Shown here: positions 1-8,886 of the stretch, one piece after another
Numbering within the stretch: the stretch's first letter is position 1
Layout: every line of letters begins with the position of its first letter
From: Clostridia bacterium
GTDB taxonomy: Bacteria > Bacillota > Clostridia > Christensenellales > DTU072
Assembly: GCA_028701415.1 (NCBI GenBank)
Contig: JAQVQU010000018.1
Span: forward strand, 1-22,447
Length of the DNA stretch: 22,447 nucleotides
Direction: 5' to 3'
Notes under the pieces: generated by a model
What the model was told of the DNA's origin: nothing
The model's database searches: none
What the model saw: the letters and a program-made list of their open reading frames with translations, nothing else
Translations under genes and position numbers: made by a program

Positions 1-16
1 CTAATAAATGAAGCAT

Positions 17-40
17 ATTGTTTAATTGTTTCATTGTTTG
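17..40. repeat. Three tandem 8-bp repeats (ATTGTTTN) upstream of the lacZ promoter
   Basis: ATTGTTT occurs at 17-23, 25-31 and 33-39, exactly 8 bases apart, with a variable eighth base (A, C, G). The third copy runs into the candidate -35 hexamer at 38-43. Such a unit could be a regulator site array or a slippage-prone microsatellite. The repeat is seen directly; any function is inference, and AT-rich intergenic DNA makes some repetition likely by chance. Confidence 0.6.
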
Positions 41-66
41 TTTGTGTTATCCGAGTGTGATATAAT
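38..66 (+). promoter_or_regulatory. Promoter of the beta-galactosidase operon
   Basis: A consensus TATAAT at 61-66 is preceded by TGa (58-60), an extended -10 element. TTGTTT at 38-43 lies at a 17-base spacing and keeps the TTG half of the -35 consensus. Transcription would start near 73. AAGGTGA at 91-97 is the ribosome binding site, followed by ATG at 101. Bases 1-16 show no recognisable feature. Confidence 0.7.
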
Positions 67-100
67 TATATTCAATATTAAATTGGTCGAAAGGTGAAAA

Positions 101-3100
101 ATGAATGATTTTTGGGCGAAGCCGCATGTTTATAATATTAATTCAATTGAAAGATATGGTTCGGGATTCCCTCATGATATAAATTTTAATCAAAATACTT
201 TATCTTTGAATGGGGAATGGTTATTTAAATTTTGTCCAACAACAAAAGATATACCTGAAAATTTCTATTTAATGGAAGATAGTAACACTGATTTTGATAT
301 TACTATAGTTCCTTCAGAATGGCAAATTTTAGGATATGATACTCCTATTTATTCGAATATTAGATATCCTTATGCGATCGAATCACGTAATTTTTTTAAT
401 ATACCAAATATTAAAGCAGATAAGAATTCAGTTGGATGTTATGTTAAAGAATTTTTCCTAGAAAACATTAACAGCGAAATATTTGTAAACTTTGCTGGAG
501 TAAATAGTTGTGCTGAGATATATTTAAACGGTTCTTTTGTTGGCTATTCTGAAGATAGTTTTGATGAACAAGAATATAGAATTACAGATTTTGTAAAGCC
601 CGGAAAAAATAAATTGGCTGTCATAGTTTATAGATATTGCACAGGAAGCTATCTTGAAGATCAAGACATGTGGCGACTTTCTGGCATATTTAGAGATGTA
701 ACAATTATTTTTAAACCTCATATTGAAATATTTGATTGTTTTTTTTCAAGCAATTTAAGCAATGATTACAAAGAAGCTGAGCTCATAGGAGATATAGTAA
801 TTAAGTCTCATGGATCAGGAAGTGAAAATTTACTGTTAAGGTTAACCCTTTTTAATAATGAAGGAAACGAATTGTTTTCAGAAGATATTGAAAGGGTAAA
901 AGTCAGGGATAATGGTGAAACTAGGAGTTCCTATTTAAAAAAAATCAATAATATAGATTTATGGTCACATGAATTTCCAAATTTATATAATATTGTCTTA
1001 GATCTTTTTGACAATCAAAACTTTCTTGATAGAAGAATTCTGAATTTCGGATTTAGAGAAATTAAAATTGTCCCACATAACAATGGAAAAGGGCCATATA
1101 TACAACTTAATGGAAAAACTCTTAAGTTTTGTGGGGTAAATAGACATGATTTTCACCCAGAGTACGGCCACGCTGTTCCAATAGACATAATTGAAAAAGA
1201 CATAATTTCGTGCAAAGTTAATAATATTACTGCAATAAGAACCTGTCATTATCCTAATCCAAAAATATTTTATGACTTATGTGACAAATATGGAATACTT
1301 GTTATGTCGGAGAACAATCTTGAAACTCATGGATTGGCTTTCTTATTGCCAAAAAACGATAGGAAATGGTCGGAAGAATGTTGTTATAGAATAAGAAATA
1401 TGGTTAATACGCATAAAAACCATCCCTGTATTGTAAGTTGGTCCCTTGGGAATGAATCAGGGTTCGGGAATTCTTTTTTTGACATGAAAAATGAAGTGTT
1501 AAAAATCGATAAAACAAGGTTTATTCACTATGAGCCAGATACAACCGGTAAATGTAGTGATGTTCTATCAGAAATGTATTCTAAACTTGAAAAAATGCCT
1601 AAAATCGGTGAAAACAAGCCAATCACACACTGTGTATCACTTTGGAATCCTTTTGGGACAAAACTAAAACCTAGTGATTATATTGATCTTCCTTTCATAC
1701 AATGTGAATATGCTCATTCTATGGGAAATAGTTTGGGGAATTTCGGGGATTATTGGGATCAATTTAAAAAGTATGACAGACTCGCCGGTGGTTTTATTTG
1801 GGATTTTGCAGATCAAAGTATAAAAGTAATAAATAATGGGATTACCGAATGGCGATATGGTGGAGATTTTGGAGATAAACCAAATGATTCAAATTTTGCA
1901 TTTAATGGTATATTTAGAGCCGATAGAAGCCCGAACCCTGCGTTGTACGAGGTTAGAAAACAGTATCAACAAGTTGATATAGCTTTTACAGGTTATAAAT
2001 TATTAATCTACAATCGTTACATGTTTACTAACCTTAATATTTTTGATTGTAAAATTGAATTGTTGTTAGATGGAAAAAAAGGCAATGAAATTATTTTGCC
2101 GATTCCTTCAATTGATCCTTTTACCATGGGAGAAATTGAGCTCCCTATCGATTTTCTCTTAGATGGGGAAGAAGTCTCTATTATCGTATCTATAATCACA
2201 AAAAAAGATAATAAATATTCCTTAAAAGGACATTCGATTGCTTACGAACAGATAATTATTAAAAAAAGTGATTTTAAACTTCCTGAGGTCTCAAGCAATA
2301 ATTGTTCATACAGCGAGAATGACATAGAAATAATTGTTGCTTTTGGAGACTGCAAGTGTATATTAGACAAGAAAACTGGATATATATTAAGTTTAAGCGT
2401 TTGTGGAATTGAAAAATTAAAAGATCCCCTTAAACCTAATTTCGTTCGGGCTACAATTGATAATGATAGGCTTCCCCAAGTTCCTTTTTCTATAATAAAA
2501 CGTCTTTTGGGAGTGGGAAAATTTAGAAAAGCTATGAAAAAATTGAGATCAAAAAGAATTAATATTTTTTCATCAGACGATAAACTCAGCGTAGCTATAG
2601 AATGGCGACTTCCCCATATTCGTAGCTTAAGAACATTATATTCTTTTAATTCAGATAATTCATTTGATTTGGAAATGGCCGTTGTTTCTTCTTCTGAATT
2701 AGAGAGATATGGATTTACTTTTAGTTTAAGAGAACAAATGGAGGGTATATCTTTTTACGGAAGAGGCCCATTTGAGAATTATTGCGACAGGAACAGTGCT
2801 GCAATATTAAAAATTTTTAATGGAATCTCTGAAGATTTCTTGCATGATTATTTATACCCTCAAGAGAATGGGGGGCATACAGATGTGAGATGGTTGGAAA
2901 TAGGAGGTAATAGTGGTATAAGGATACAGGCAAAGGATAAACCTTTTGAAATGACCATTCATCCTTATACATATGATATGCTTGAAGATGCAAAACATTT
3001 ACACGAATTAAAAACTACGGATAATTTATCTGTGTATATTGATGGCAAACAAAGAGGAGTAGGAGGAGATATACCAGCGCTTGCTTCTTTAAAGCCTTCA

Positions 3101-3157
3101 TATAAAATTCTTCCGCATCAAGTTCATTCTTTCAAAGTTAGGTTTACGCTTTTATAA
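101..3157 (+). CDS. lacZ: Beta-galactosidase, glycoside hydrolase family 2 (LacZ type)
   Basis: Hydrolyses terminal beta-galactosides such as lactose in the cytoplasm; no signal peptide is present. The protein is 1018 residues, close to the 1023 of E. coli LacZ. The order is sugar-binding domain, immunoglobulin-like domain, TIM barrel (about 315-610), beta-sandwich and a C-terminal small-chain domain with GPFENYCDRNSAA near 890. The acid/base Glu is E452 in SLGNESG and the nucleophile is E536 in CEYAHSMGN. E408 and H410 in the LETHG motif match the magnesium ligands of LacZ. GVNRHDFHPEYG near 345 is also typical. ATG 101 follows a good AAGGTGA site and its own promoter. A patatin-like lipase follows 17 bases later in the same operon. 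Real substrates could be galactosides other than lactose; the family is certain, the substrate is not. Confidence 0.95.
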   Translation: MNDFWAKPHVYNINSIERYGSGFPHDINFNQNTLSLNGEWLFKFCPTTKDIPENFYLMEDSNTDFDITIVPSEWQILGYDTPIYSNIRYPYAIESRNFFNIPNIKADKNSVGCYVKEFFLENINSEIFVNFAGVNSCAEIYLNGSFVGYSEDSFDEQEYRITDFVKPGKNKLAVIVYRYCTGSYLEDQDMWRLSGIFRDVTIIFKPHIEIFDCFFSSNLSNDYKEAELIGDIVIKSHGSGSENLLLRLTLFNNEGNELFSEDIERVKVRDNGETRSSYLKKINNIDLWSHEFPNLYNIVLDLFDNQNFLDRRILNFGFREIKIVPHNNGKGPYIQLNGKTLKFCGVNRHDFHPEYGHAVPIDIIEKDIISCKVNNITAIRTCHYPNPKIFYDLCDKYGILVMSENNLETHGLAFLLPKNDRKWSEECCYRIRNMVNTHKNHPCIVSWSLGNESGFGNSFFDMKNEVLKIDKTRFIHYEPDTTGKCSDVLSEMYSKLEKMPKIGENKPITHCVSLWNPFGTKLKPSDYIDLPFIQCEYAHSMGNSLGNFGDYWDQFKKYDRLAGGFIWDFADQSIKVINNGITEWRYGGDFGDKPNDSNFAFNGIFRADRSPNPALYEVRKQYQQVDIAFTGYKLLIYNRYMFTNLNIFDCKIELLLDGKKGNEIILPIPSIDPFTMGEIELPIDFLLDGEEVSIIVSIITKKDNKYSLKGHSIAYEQIIIKKSDFKLPEVSSNNCSYSENDIEIIVAFGDCKCILDKKTGYILSLSVCGIEKLKDPLKPNFVRATIDNDRLPQVPFSIIKRLLGVGKFRKAMKKLRSKRINIFSSDDKLSVAIEWRLPHIRSLRTLYSFNSDNSFDLEMAVVSSSELERYGFTFSLREQMEGISFYGRGPFENYCDRNSAAILKIFNGISEDFLHDYLYPQENGGHTDVRWLEIGGNSGIRIQAKDKPFEMTIHPYTYDMLEDAKHLHELKTTDNLSVYIDGKQRGVGGDIPALASLKPSYKILPHQVHSFKVRFTLL

Positions 3158-3174
3158 TTCTTATGAGGTGAAAT

Positions 3175-4329
3175 ATGCTTGGTTTAGTTCTTGAAGGTGG
3201 AGGTGCTAAAGGCGCTTTTCACGCTGGAGCAGTAAAAGCTTTAATTGAAAGGAATTATCACTTTGATGGTGTTTCTGGCACTTCGATAGGGGCTTTAAAT
3301 GGAGCAATGATAGCTCAAGGTAGCTTTAATGAATGTTATTTGCTTTGGGAACAGGTTAGGCCATCAACACTTCTTGATGTGGACGATGAAAAGTTTGATA
3401 TGCTCTTTGATGATAGTTTTGAGAAAGAAGATATTTCCTATGCTTTTTCCTTGGCGAAAAAGGCTTTTGCCAATAAAGGACTATCAATGGTAAAGGTCCA
3501 GGAAATAGTCGATAAATATATCAACGAAGAGACACTTAGAGCTTCTATTACTGATTATGCGCTAGTTACAGTAAATATTTCGGAAAAATGGAAACCATTA
3601 GAAGTCTTCAAGGAAGATATTCCCGTTGGGATGTTGAAAAAATATATTTTAGCAAGTGCCTATTATCCTGCTTTTAATCGCCCGAAAATCGATGGTAAGT
3701 CTTTTATTGATGGAGGGATGTATGATAATTGTCCGATTAATCCATTAGTGCGTAAAGGTTACGATAATATAATAGTGATTAGTACGATGAGTAAAATGCC
3801 TAAACAGGAAGTTATAGATAAAAGTATTAAGATAAAATACATAAGACCAAGTGTAAAATTAGGGAATACTTTAGATATGAGAAATGAAAAAATTAAGTTT
3901 AATTTGAAGCTTGGTTATTATGATGCATTTCGTTTGACTGATGGTCTTTTAGGATGTAAATATTATTTTAAGCCTTTTGATGAATCTTATATGATAAATT
4001 TTTTAGAAAGTTTAAAAATTGATCTTTTTTCAAAATTATCTAAAATTTTTTCAATCACTGGAAATAAAAATACAATCATTAATTATTTAATCAATGAAGG
4101 GAAAAAATCTTTATACCTTCAAAAAACGGATGATCTTCCGAATTCATTTGCCTCAATTGTTGAAGAAGTTGCAGAAGAAAATACTGTTGAAAAATTTGAA
4201 ATTTATGATATTTTTGATTTTATTAAACACATGAGAATTAAGGCTGATCCGAAAAGAAAAAATAACAACTGTGCGAAAGTTATTTCAGCAATGGAAGTAT
4301 TGATTAATGCTTTAAACGAAAAAAATTAG
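3175..4329 (+). CDS. Patatin-like phospholipase family protein
   Basis: A serine acyl hydrolase with a Ser-Asp dyad. The N-terminus shows the oxyanion-hole motif GGGAKG at 8-13, the nucleophile elbow GTSIG with S37, and the catalytic Asp in DGGMYDN at D179. The patatin domain covers about residues 1-210. The remaining ~170 residues are lysine-rich, have no motif I recognise, and end in a likely helical region. There is no signal peptide or clear membrane segment, so it probably acts in the cytosol or at the inner face of the membrane on phospholipids or other acyl esters. ATG 3175 is preceded by GAGGTG at 3165-3170, and only 17 bases separate it from lacZ. Bacterial homologues of this 280-400 residue class are common in Firmicutes and mostly uncharacterised. 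The substrate cannot be told from sequence. Confidence 0.88.
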   Translation: MLGLVLEGGGAKGAFHAGAVKALIERNYHFDGVSGTSIGALNGAMIAQGSFNECYLLWEQVRPSTLLDVDDEKFDMLFDDSFEKEDISYAFSLAKKAFANKGLSMVKVQEIVDKYINEETLRASITDYALVTVNISEKWKPLEVFKEDIPVGMLKKYILASAYYPAFNRPKIDGKSFIDGGMYDNCPINPLVRKGYDNIIVISTMSKMPKQEVIDKSIKIKYIRPSVKLGNTLDMRNEKIKFNLKLGYYDAFRLTDGLLGCKYYFKPFDESYMINFLESLKIDLFSKLSKIFSITGNKNTIINYLINEGKKSLYLQKTDDLPNSFASIVEEVAEENTVEKFEIYDIFDFIKHMRIKADPKRKNNNCAKVISAMEVLINALNEKN

Positions 4330-4342
4330 GTTTTTAATTTCA

Positions 4343-4357
4343 TTTTTTTTGGGGGGG
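4343..4357 (+). repeat. T8G7 homopolymer tract in the leader of the permease gene
   Basis: Eight T (4343-4350) run directly into seven G (4351-4357), eight bases before the ATG at 4366. No other Shine-Dalgarno sequence is present, so the G run must serve as the ribosome binding site. A seven-G run is unusual in such AT-rich DNA and is the kind of tract that changes length by slippage. Phase or dosage variation of the downstream gene is inference. Confidence 0.7.
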
Positions 4358-4365
4358 AAATATTA

Positions 4366-5583
4366 ATGGAGAAGAAAGAGATAAAAACTACTTTTATACA
4401 AGATCAAAAACCAGATTCAAGCAAAATTCATGATGATGATTTAATTGACAATAAAAACTTAAAAAAAATTTTTTTAGAGAAAATTAAGAAATATGCTAAT
4501 AGGTGGTTTATTCAGGCATTTAGTGGAATGGCTCAAGGCCTATTTGTAACGCTTATTGCTGGGACAATAATAAAACAATTAGGAAAGCTTATTTTGTCTA
4601 CTGGAACCCCAGCTGGGGTTGCTGTTGGAAATGGATTAAATGTTATTGGTTCGGTCGCCTCAATATTAATGGGTGCTGGAATCGGTGCGGGAATAGCAAG
4701 ATATTTGAAATGTAGTAATTTAACAATTTTAACTTGCACTGTTGCTGGTCTTATTGGTGCTTTTTCCCTTTCTTTTATCGATGGTACATGGGTAAATCTC
4801 GCTAGCCAAACTATATCTGTTAAATCGCCAGGAAATCCTATTGGTGCGTATGTTTGTGCGCTTATTGCTGCAGAAGTAGGTAATTTAGTTTCGGGGAAAA
4901 CAAAGCTTGATATACTATTGGTTCCTTTAACGGTAATCTTTGTTTCTGCATTATCAACTTTCGTAGCTTGGCCATTTATTAAATTTATTGATCTAGTTGC
5001 AAAAGGAATTGAGATTTCTACCGAGGCTACTCCATTTATAATGGGCATTGTTATTTCTACTACAATGGGATTACTTTTAACACTTCCTACTTCTTCGGCA
5101 GCAATTTGGATTTCTATCGCCGCAGTTTCCCCCAATTCTGATGCTATGTTAATTGCTGGGGGCGCAGCTTGTGTTGGCTGTTGTGCCCATATGGTCGGTT
5201 TTGCGGTTTCAAGTTTTAGGGAAAATAGATGGGGAGGATTAGTCGCACAGGGACTTGGAACGAGCATGTTGCAAATTCCGAATTTAATAAAGAATCCTAA
5301 AATTTTAATACCTCAAATTGTAGCTAGTATGATTGTAGGCCCCTTGTCAACGACAGTTTTTAGATTGAGATGCAATGCTTCTGGCGGTGGAATGGGAACA
5401 AGTGGATTTGTAGGTATTTTTGGAATGATAGAAGCATCCTCTGGACTTATCCCAGTTTGGCAAATAGCGCTAGGAATATTTTTATTAGCGATCGTAATCC
5501 CAGCCTTAATTGCTTTTGGGGTTTCAGAATTATTAAGAAGAATAAACTGGATAAAAATTAATGATATGAAACTTGAAATATAA
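4366..5583 (+). CDS. PTS EIIC-like sugar permease (PTS_EIIC_2 family)
   Basis: A 405-residue integral membrane protein. A hydrophilic, charged N-terminal leader of about 50 residues is followed by roughly 9-10 hydrophobic segments between residues 55 and 395. The C-terminal half has the hallmark stretch of this family: GTSMLQIPNLIKNP, then IVGPLSTTVF, then GGGMGTSGFVG. That pattern matches the EIIC family PF13303 rather than the better-known lactose or glucose EIIC proteins. No EIIA or EIIB domain is fused or encoded nearby, so phosphoryl transfer would need partners elsewhere, or the protein transports without phosphorylation. It lies 36 bases after the lipase gene in the lacZ operon. Its ribosome binding site is the G7 run at 4351-4357. 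Membrane transport is firm; PTS coupling and substrate are open. Confidence 0.85.
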   Translation: MEKKEIKTTFIQDQKPDSSKIHDDDLIDNKNLKKIFLEKIKKYANRWFIQAFSGMAQGLFVTLIAGTIIKQLGKLILSTGTPAGVAVGNGLNVIGSVASILMGAGIGAGIARYLKCSNLTILTCTVAGLIGAFSLSFIDGTWVNLASQTISVKSPGNPIGAYVCALIAAEVGNLVSGKTKLDILLVPLTVIFVSALSTFVAWPFIKFIDLVAKGIEISTEATPFIMGIVISTTMGLLLTLPTSSAAIWISIAAVSPNSDAMLIAGGAACVGCCAHMVGFAVSSFRENRWGGLVAQGLGTSMLQIPNLIKNPKILIPQIVASMIVGPLSTTVFRLRCNASGGGMGTSGFVGIFGMIEASSGLIPVWQIALGIFLLAIVIPALIAFGVSELLRRINWIKINDMKLEI

Positions 5584-5604
5584 AAACACTTTGAGGAAAA
5601 ACAA

Positions 5605-8286
5605 TTGAAGAGTAAGAATAATGTAATTTTAATTGATAGTAATAGTTTGATTAATAGGGCTTTCTATGCGCTACCTCCTTTAAGCAATACGAAAGGGATC
5701 GCAACTAATGCAATTTTTGGCTATTTATCTATGTTAGTTAAACTCATAGAAAATGAACGGCCTACACATATTTGTGCAGTTTTTGATGAAAAAGGACCAA
5801 CGTTTAGAAACCAGATATATAGCGAATATAAGGGCACTAGAAAACCAATGCCAGAGCAACTTGCAACACAGTTCCCATTACTGAAATTATTATTAACTGC
5901 CCTCGGAATTAAGGTCATTAGTTTCAAGGGTTATGAAGCGGATGATTTGATTGGGACTTTTTCTAAAAGATTTCAGGAACAGGTTACCATTGTAAGTGGA
6001 GATCGCGACGTTTTACAGTTAATAGATAATTCAACAAAAGTATTAATAACAAAGAAGGGGGTTTCCGAGATTCATGAATATACTTTGGAATCACTCTCAC
6101 AAGAAGGTTTTTCTCCCCAAAAAATAATTGAATATAAAGCTTTGGCTGGAGACCATTCTGACAATATTCCTGGAGCACCGGGAATAGGAGACAAAACAGC
6201 ATTAAGATTACTTGATGATTTTGAAAGTATAGAGGAAGTTATAGATAATATTTCAAAAATTAAACCCAGATTATCTGAAATCATAAAGAATAATGTTGAA
6301 TTGATAAAAATATCAAAAAAACTAGCTACAATTAATGTATCGGTTCCAATTGAGTTGAATCTAAATGATATAATTTTTAACCCCCAAAATAGCAGTGATT
6401 TTTTCTCACTTTTATCAGAATTAGAAATTAAGGCACTAATACCAAGATTTAAGAAGATTTTTAATATTGCTGAAGAGGAAGAAATTATAGAATCAAAAAG
6501 TAGCTTTATAAAAAATGAGGATATTTATCAAGAAGATATTCACGCTAAACGGGTATTACAAGATGGTTTAGGAACAGAAGAGTACTTTGAGAAAAGAATA
6601 TTTGATAGGCGAGTTGACGAATCGGAATTAGCTGAAATTACCAACATTAACGAACTTAAAGAAGTTCTTGCCAGAAATGATTGTGGAAATTTAGCTTTCT
6701 ATATGGATGATTTTATATATTTTGCGTTTAACAAAAAGATAACTTATGTGATCAGATGTAAAGAGGATCTTTTCGAGTACTCATTTTCATTTGATACCGC
6801 TTTAAACTGCTTTTCAAATATTTTTTCCAATAATAATGTAAACAAAATTGTATATGACGTAAAATCTTTAAAGCATTCTTTGCGCAAGTTAAACCTTCAT
6901 TTTTATCAACCTTATGAAGATATATTACTAAAAGAATATTTATTAAGAAGTCACATAAATTTCAAGAATATATTAGAATTTATGGGGAGAGATGTCCCTT
7001 TAACTTCCTATCCTCAATTTTTTATTTCTATATCTGAAAAACAAGATTTAGAATTAATTAATTTAGGCTTAGAATCTCTATATAGAGAAATAGAACTACC
7101 TTTAGTCGAAGTACTTTATGATATGGAAATTTCTGGTTTTTCTGTAGATGTAAATGTTTTAAATTTGTTGTCAGATAAATATAGGAGTGAAATTGAAAAA
7201 CTTGAAGAAATCATTTATAAAGAAGCTGGAAGAGAGTTTAATATTAATTCGCCAAAACAACTTAGTTGCATATTGTTTGATGAATTACATATAAAACCAC
7301 AGGGGAAAAATAAATCAGGAGGATATTCTGTGGACGCAGAGGTGCTAGAAAGCATAGACCATCCTATTTCAGATTTATTGCTTAGATATAGAAAAATTAA
7401 GAAATTGCTTTCCACTTATATAGATGGAATGAGACCATTAATTAATAAGAAGACTGGTAAAGTACATACATCTTTCCAACAATGTGTAACTGCAACTGGG
7501 AGATTATCGTCTATTGAACCGAATTTGCAAAATATACCTGTTCGCAATGATGAAGGAAGAGAAATTAGAAAAATGTTAATCCCTTCGAAAGGTAATGTAT
7601 TGATTACAGCGGATTATTCACAAATTGAGCTCAGACTCCTGGCAGTATTTTCAGAAGATAAGATGTTATTAGATTCATATAAAAATAATGAGGATATACA
7701 TACGAGCACGGCTGCAAAGATTTATGGAGTATCTAAAGATTTTGTAAATCAAGATATGAGAAGGGCCGCTAAAGCGATTAACTTTGGAATAATTTATGGA
7801 ATAAGTCCTTTTGGCTTAGCTAAGAACATAGGAACATCCGTTAAAATTGCAAAAGATTTTGTTGATAAATATTTCTTATCACATCCTTCAGTTAAAGAAT
7901 ACATGAATGAAAATTCTAATTTTGCAGTTACAAATCATTATATAAGAAGTATGTCTGGAAGGATTAGATTTTTCCCTGAGTTTACTCGGGGAAATAATTA
8001 CGAGAGAAATTTTGCAATTAGAGCAGCAATGAATATGCCTTTGCAAGGATCATCTTCGGATATTATTAAAATAGCTATGATAAAAGTTTTTAATGAAATA
8101 GAAAAAAAAGATTTTAAAGCCAAGTTGATTTTACAAGTGCATGATGAGTTAATATTAGATGTCCCAAGAGAAGAATCTGAAGAAATAAAAATGCTTCTTA
8201 TAAAATGTATGGAAGAAGCAGTAAAACTCCCTATTCCATTATTAGTAGACTTAAAAATTGGAGATGATTGGTTTCTTGCCAGTTGA
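5605..8286 (+). CDS. polA: DNA polymerase I
   Basis: Fills gaps and removes RNA primers in replication and repair. The 893-residue protein has an N-terminal 5'-3' exonuclease domain (LIDSNSLINRAFYALP at the start, GDRDVLQL, GDHSDNIPGAPGIGDKTA), a middle domain and a C-terminal polymerase domain. Polymerase motif A is DYSQIELR (D670), motif B is RRAAKAINFGIIYG (K723, Y731) and motif C is VHDE (D847). The middle domain lacks the DxE and other acidic proofreading signatures, so 3'-5' exonuclease activity is probably absent, as in Bacillus-type enzymes (inference). The start is TTG at 5605: GAGGA lies at 5593-5597, no in-frame ATG precedes the conserved N-terminus, and the protein then begins like its homologues. 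It is 21 bases after the permease gene. coaE follows with its ribosome binding site on the polA stop. Confidence 0.97.
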   Translation: MKSKNNVILIDSNSLINRAFYALPPLSNTKGIATNAIFGYLSMLVKLIENERPTHICAVFDEKGPTFRNQIYSEYKGTRKPMPEQLATQFPLLKLLLTALGIKVISFKGYEADDLIGTFSKRFQEQVTIVSGDRDVLQLIDNSTKVLITKKGVSEIHEYTLESLSQEGFSPQKIIEYKALAGDHSDNIPGAPGIGDKTALRLLDDFESIEEVIDNISKIKPRLSEIIKNNVELIKISKKLATINVSVPIELNLNDIIFNPQNSSDFFSLLSELEIKALIPRFKKIFNIAEEEEIIESKSSFIKNEDIYQEDIHAKRVLQDGLGTEEYFEKRIFDRRVDESELAEITNINELKEVLARNDCGNLAFYMDDFIYFAFNKKITYVIRCKEDLFEYSFSFDTALNCFSNIFSNNNVNKIVYDVKSLKHSLRKLNLHFYQPYEDILLKEYLLRSHINFKNILEFMGRDVPLTSYPQFFISISEKQDLELINLGLESLYREIELPLVEVLYDMEISGFSVDVNVLNLLSDKYRSEIEKLEEIIYKEAGREFNINSPKQLSCILFDELHIKPQGKNKSGGYSVDAEVLESIDHPISDLLLRYRKIKKLLSTYIDGMRPLINKKTGKVHTSFQQCVTATGRLSSIEPNLQNIPVRNDEGREIRKMLIPSKGNVLITADYSQIELRLLAVFSEDKMLLDSYKNNEDIHTSTAAKIYGVSKDFVNQDMRRAAKAINFGIIYGISPFGLAKNIGTSVKIAKDFVDKYFLSHPSVKEYMNENSNFAVTNHYIRSMSGRIRFFPEFTRGNNYERNFAIRAAMNMPLQGSSSDIIKIAMIKVFNEIEKKDFKAKLILQVHDELILDVPREESEEIKMLLIKCMEEAVKLPIPLLVDLKIGDDWFLAS

Positions 8287-8296
8287 GGGGGTTACT

Positions 8297-8869
8297 ATGA
8301 AGATTGCAATTTCCGGTGGAATTGGAACAGGAAAGAGTGAAGTTTTAAAAATTTTAAAAGATGCAGGTATGAAGATAGAATCCGCTGATTTAATCAATAA
8401 AAATCTTTTAAACAATAATTCTTATTTGAAAAAGTTGTACGTTAATTTTCCTGAGTGTACGGACATCAATGGTAAGTTTGATTTTAAAAAACTCAAAGAA
8501 TTAATCTTTAATGATCCAGAAAAGCGCTCTAAATTAAATTCTATATCTCATCCTTTAATAATAAATTATATAGAAAATATAAAGACACAAGGGATAATTT
8601 TTTTTGAAATACCTTTATTGGTCGGGAGCAAAACAGCATATCTTTTTGATAAAATCTGGGCTGTGAAGTCATCAGATATTTTCAGAATAGATAGGATTAT
8701 AAAAAGAGATTTAGTATCTCATTCCGAAGCTTTGAAATACATTGATGCCCAGAAGGAAGAGAATGAGGTATATATCTTCGCTGATGAAATTATTATAAAC
8801 GAGGGAGATTTATTCCATTTAGAAGAACAAGTAAAAAATTTGTTAAAAAAAATAGTCTATTATAAATGA
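8297..8869 (+). CDS. coaE: Dephospho-CoA kinase
   Basis: Phosphorylates the 3'-hydroxyl of dephospho-CoA with ATP, the last step of coenzyme A synthesis. The 190-residue protein opens with a P-loop GGIGTGKS at residues 7-14 and has the CoaE-typical SADLINK segment after it, a SHPL stretch, the IPLLVGSK segment and an RIDRIIKRD lid. Length is slightly under the usual ~200. I chose ATG 8297 over the in-frame ATG at 8258: the latter lies within polA and adds 13 residues before the P-loop, while TTGAGGGGG at 8283-8291 is a good ribosome binding site for 8297. Coupling to polA translation is likely because that site overlaps the polA stop. Its last 10 bases overlap the end of the opposite-strand membrane gene. 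Confidence 0.95.
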   Translation: MKIAISGGIGTGKSEVLKILKDAGMKIESADLINKNLLNNNSYLKKLYVNFPECTDINGKFDFKKLKELIFNDPEKRSKLNSISHPLIINYIENIKTQGIIFFEIPLLVGSKTAYLFDKIWAVKSSDIFRIDRIIKRDLVSHSEALKYIDAQKEENEVYIFADEIIINEGDLFHLEEQVKNLLKKIVYYK

Positions 8870-8886
8870 TTTTTAATTAGAATAGA
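8845..8886 (-). terminator. Candidate AT-rich terminator of the minus-strand operon
   Basis: AATAGA at 8881-8886 and TCTATT at 8856-8861 can pair, with a smaller inner TAAA/TTTA pairing. Read on the minus strand, the hairpin is followed by eight U (8852-8845). It contains no GC-rich stem, so efficiency is doubtful, and it lies over both converging gene ends. On the plus strand only a short T run follows, so coaE has no clear terminator. Confidence 0.35.

Noticed and set aside
4533..5267. A 244-codon open frame on the minus strand opposite the permease gene
   Set aside because: It mirrors the hydrophobic permease frame, has no recognisable domain or ribosome binding site, and is rich in Pro/Ala/Thr/Ile as expected from reverse reading of membrane codons.
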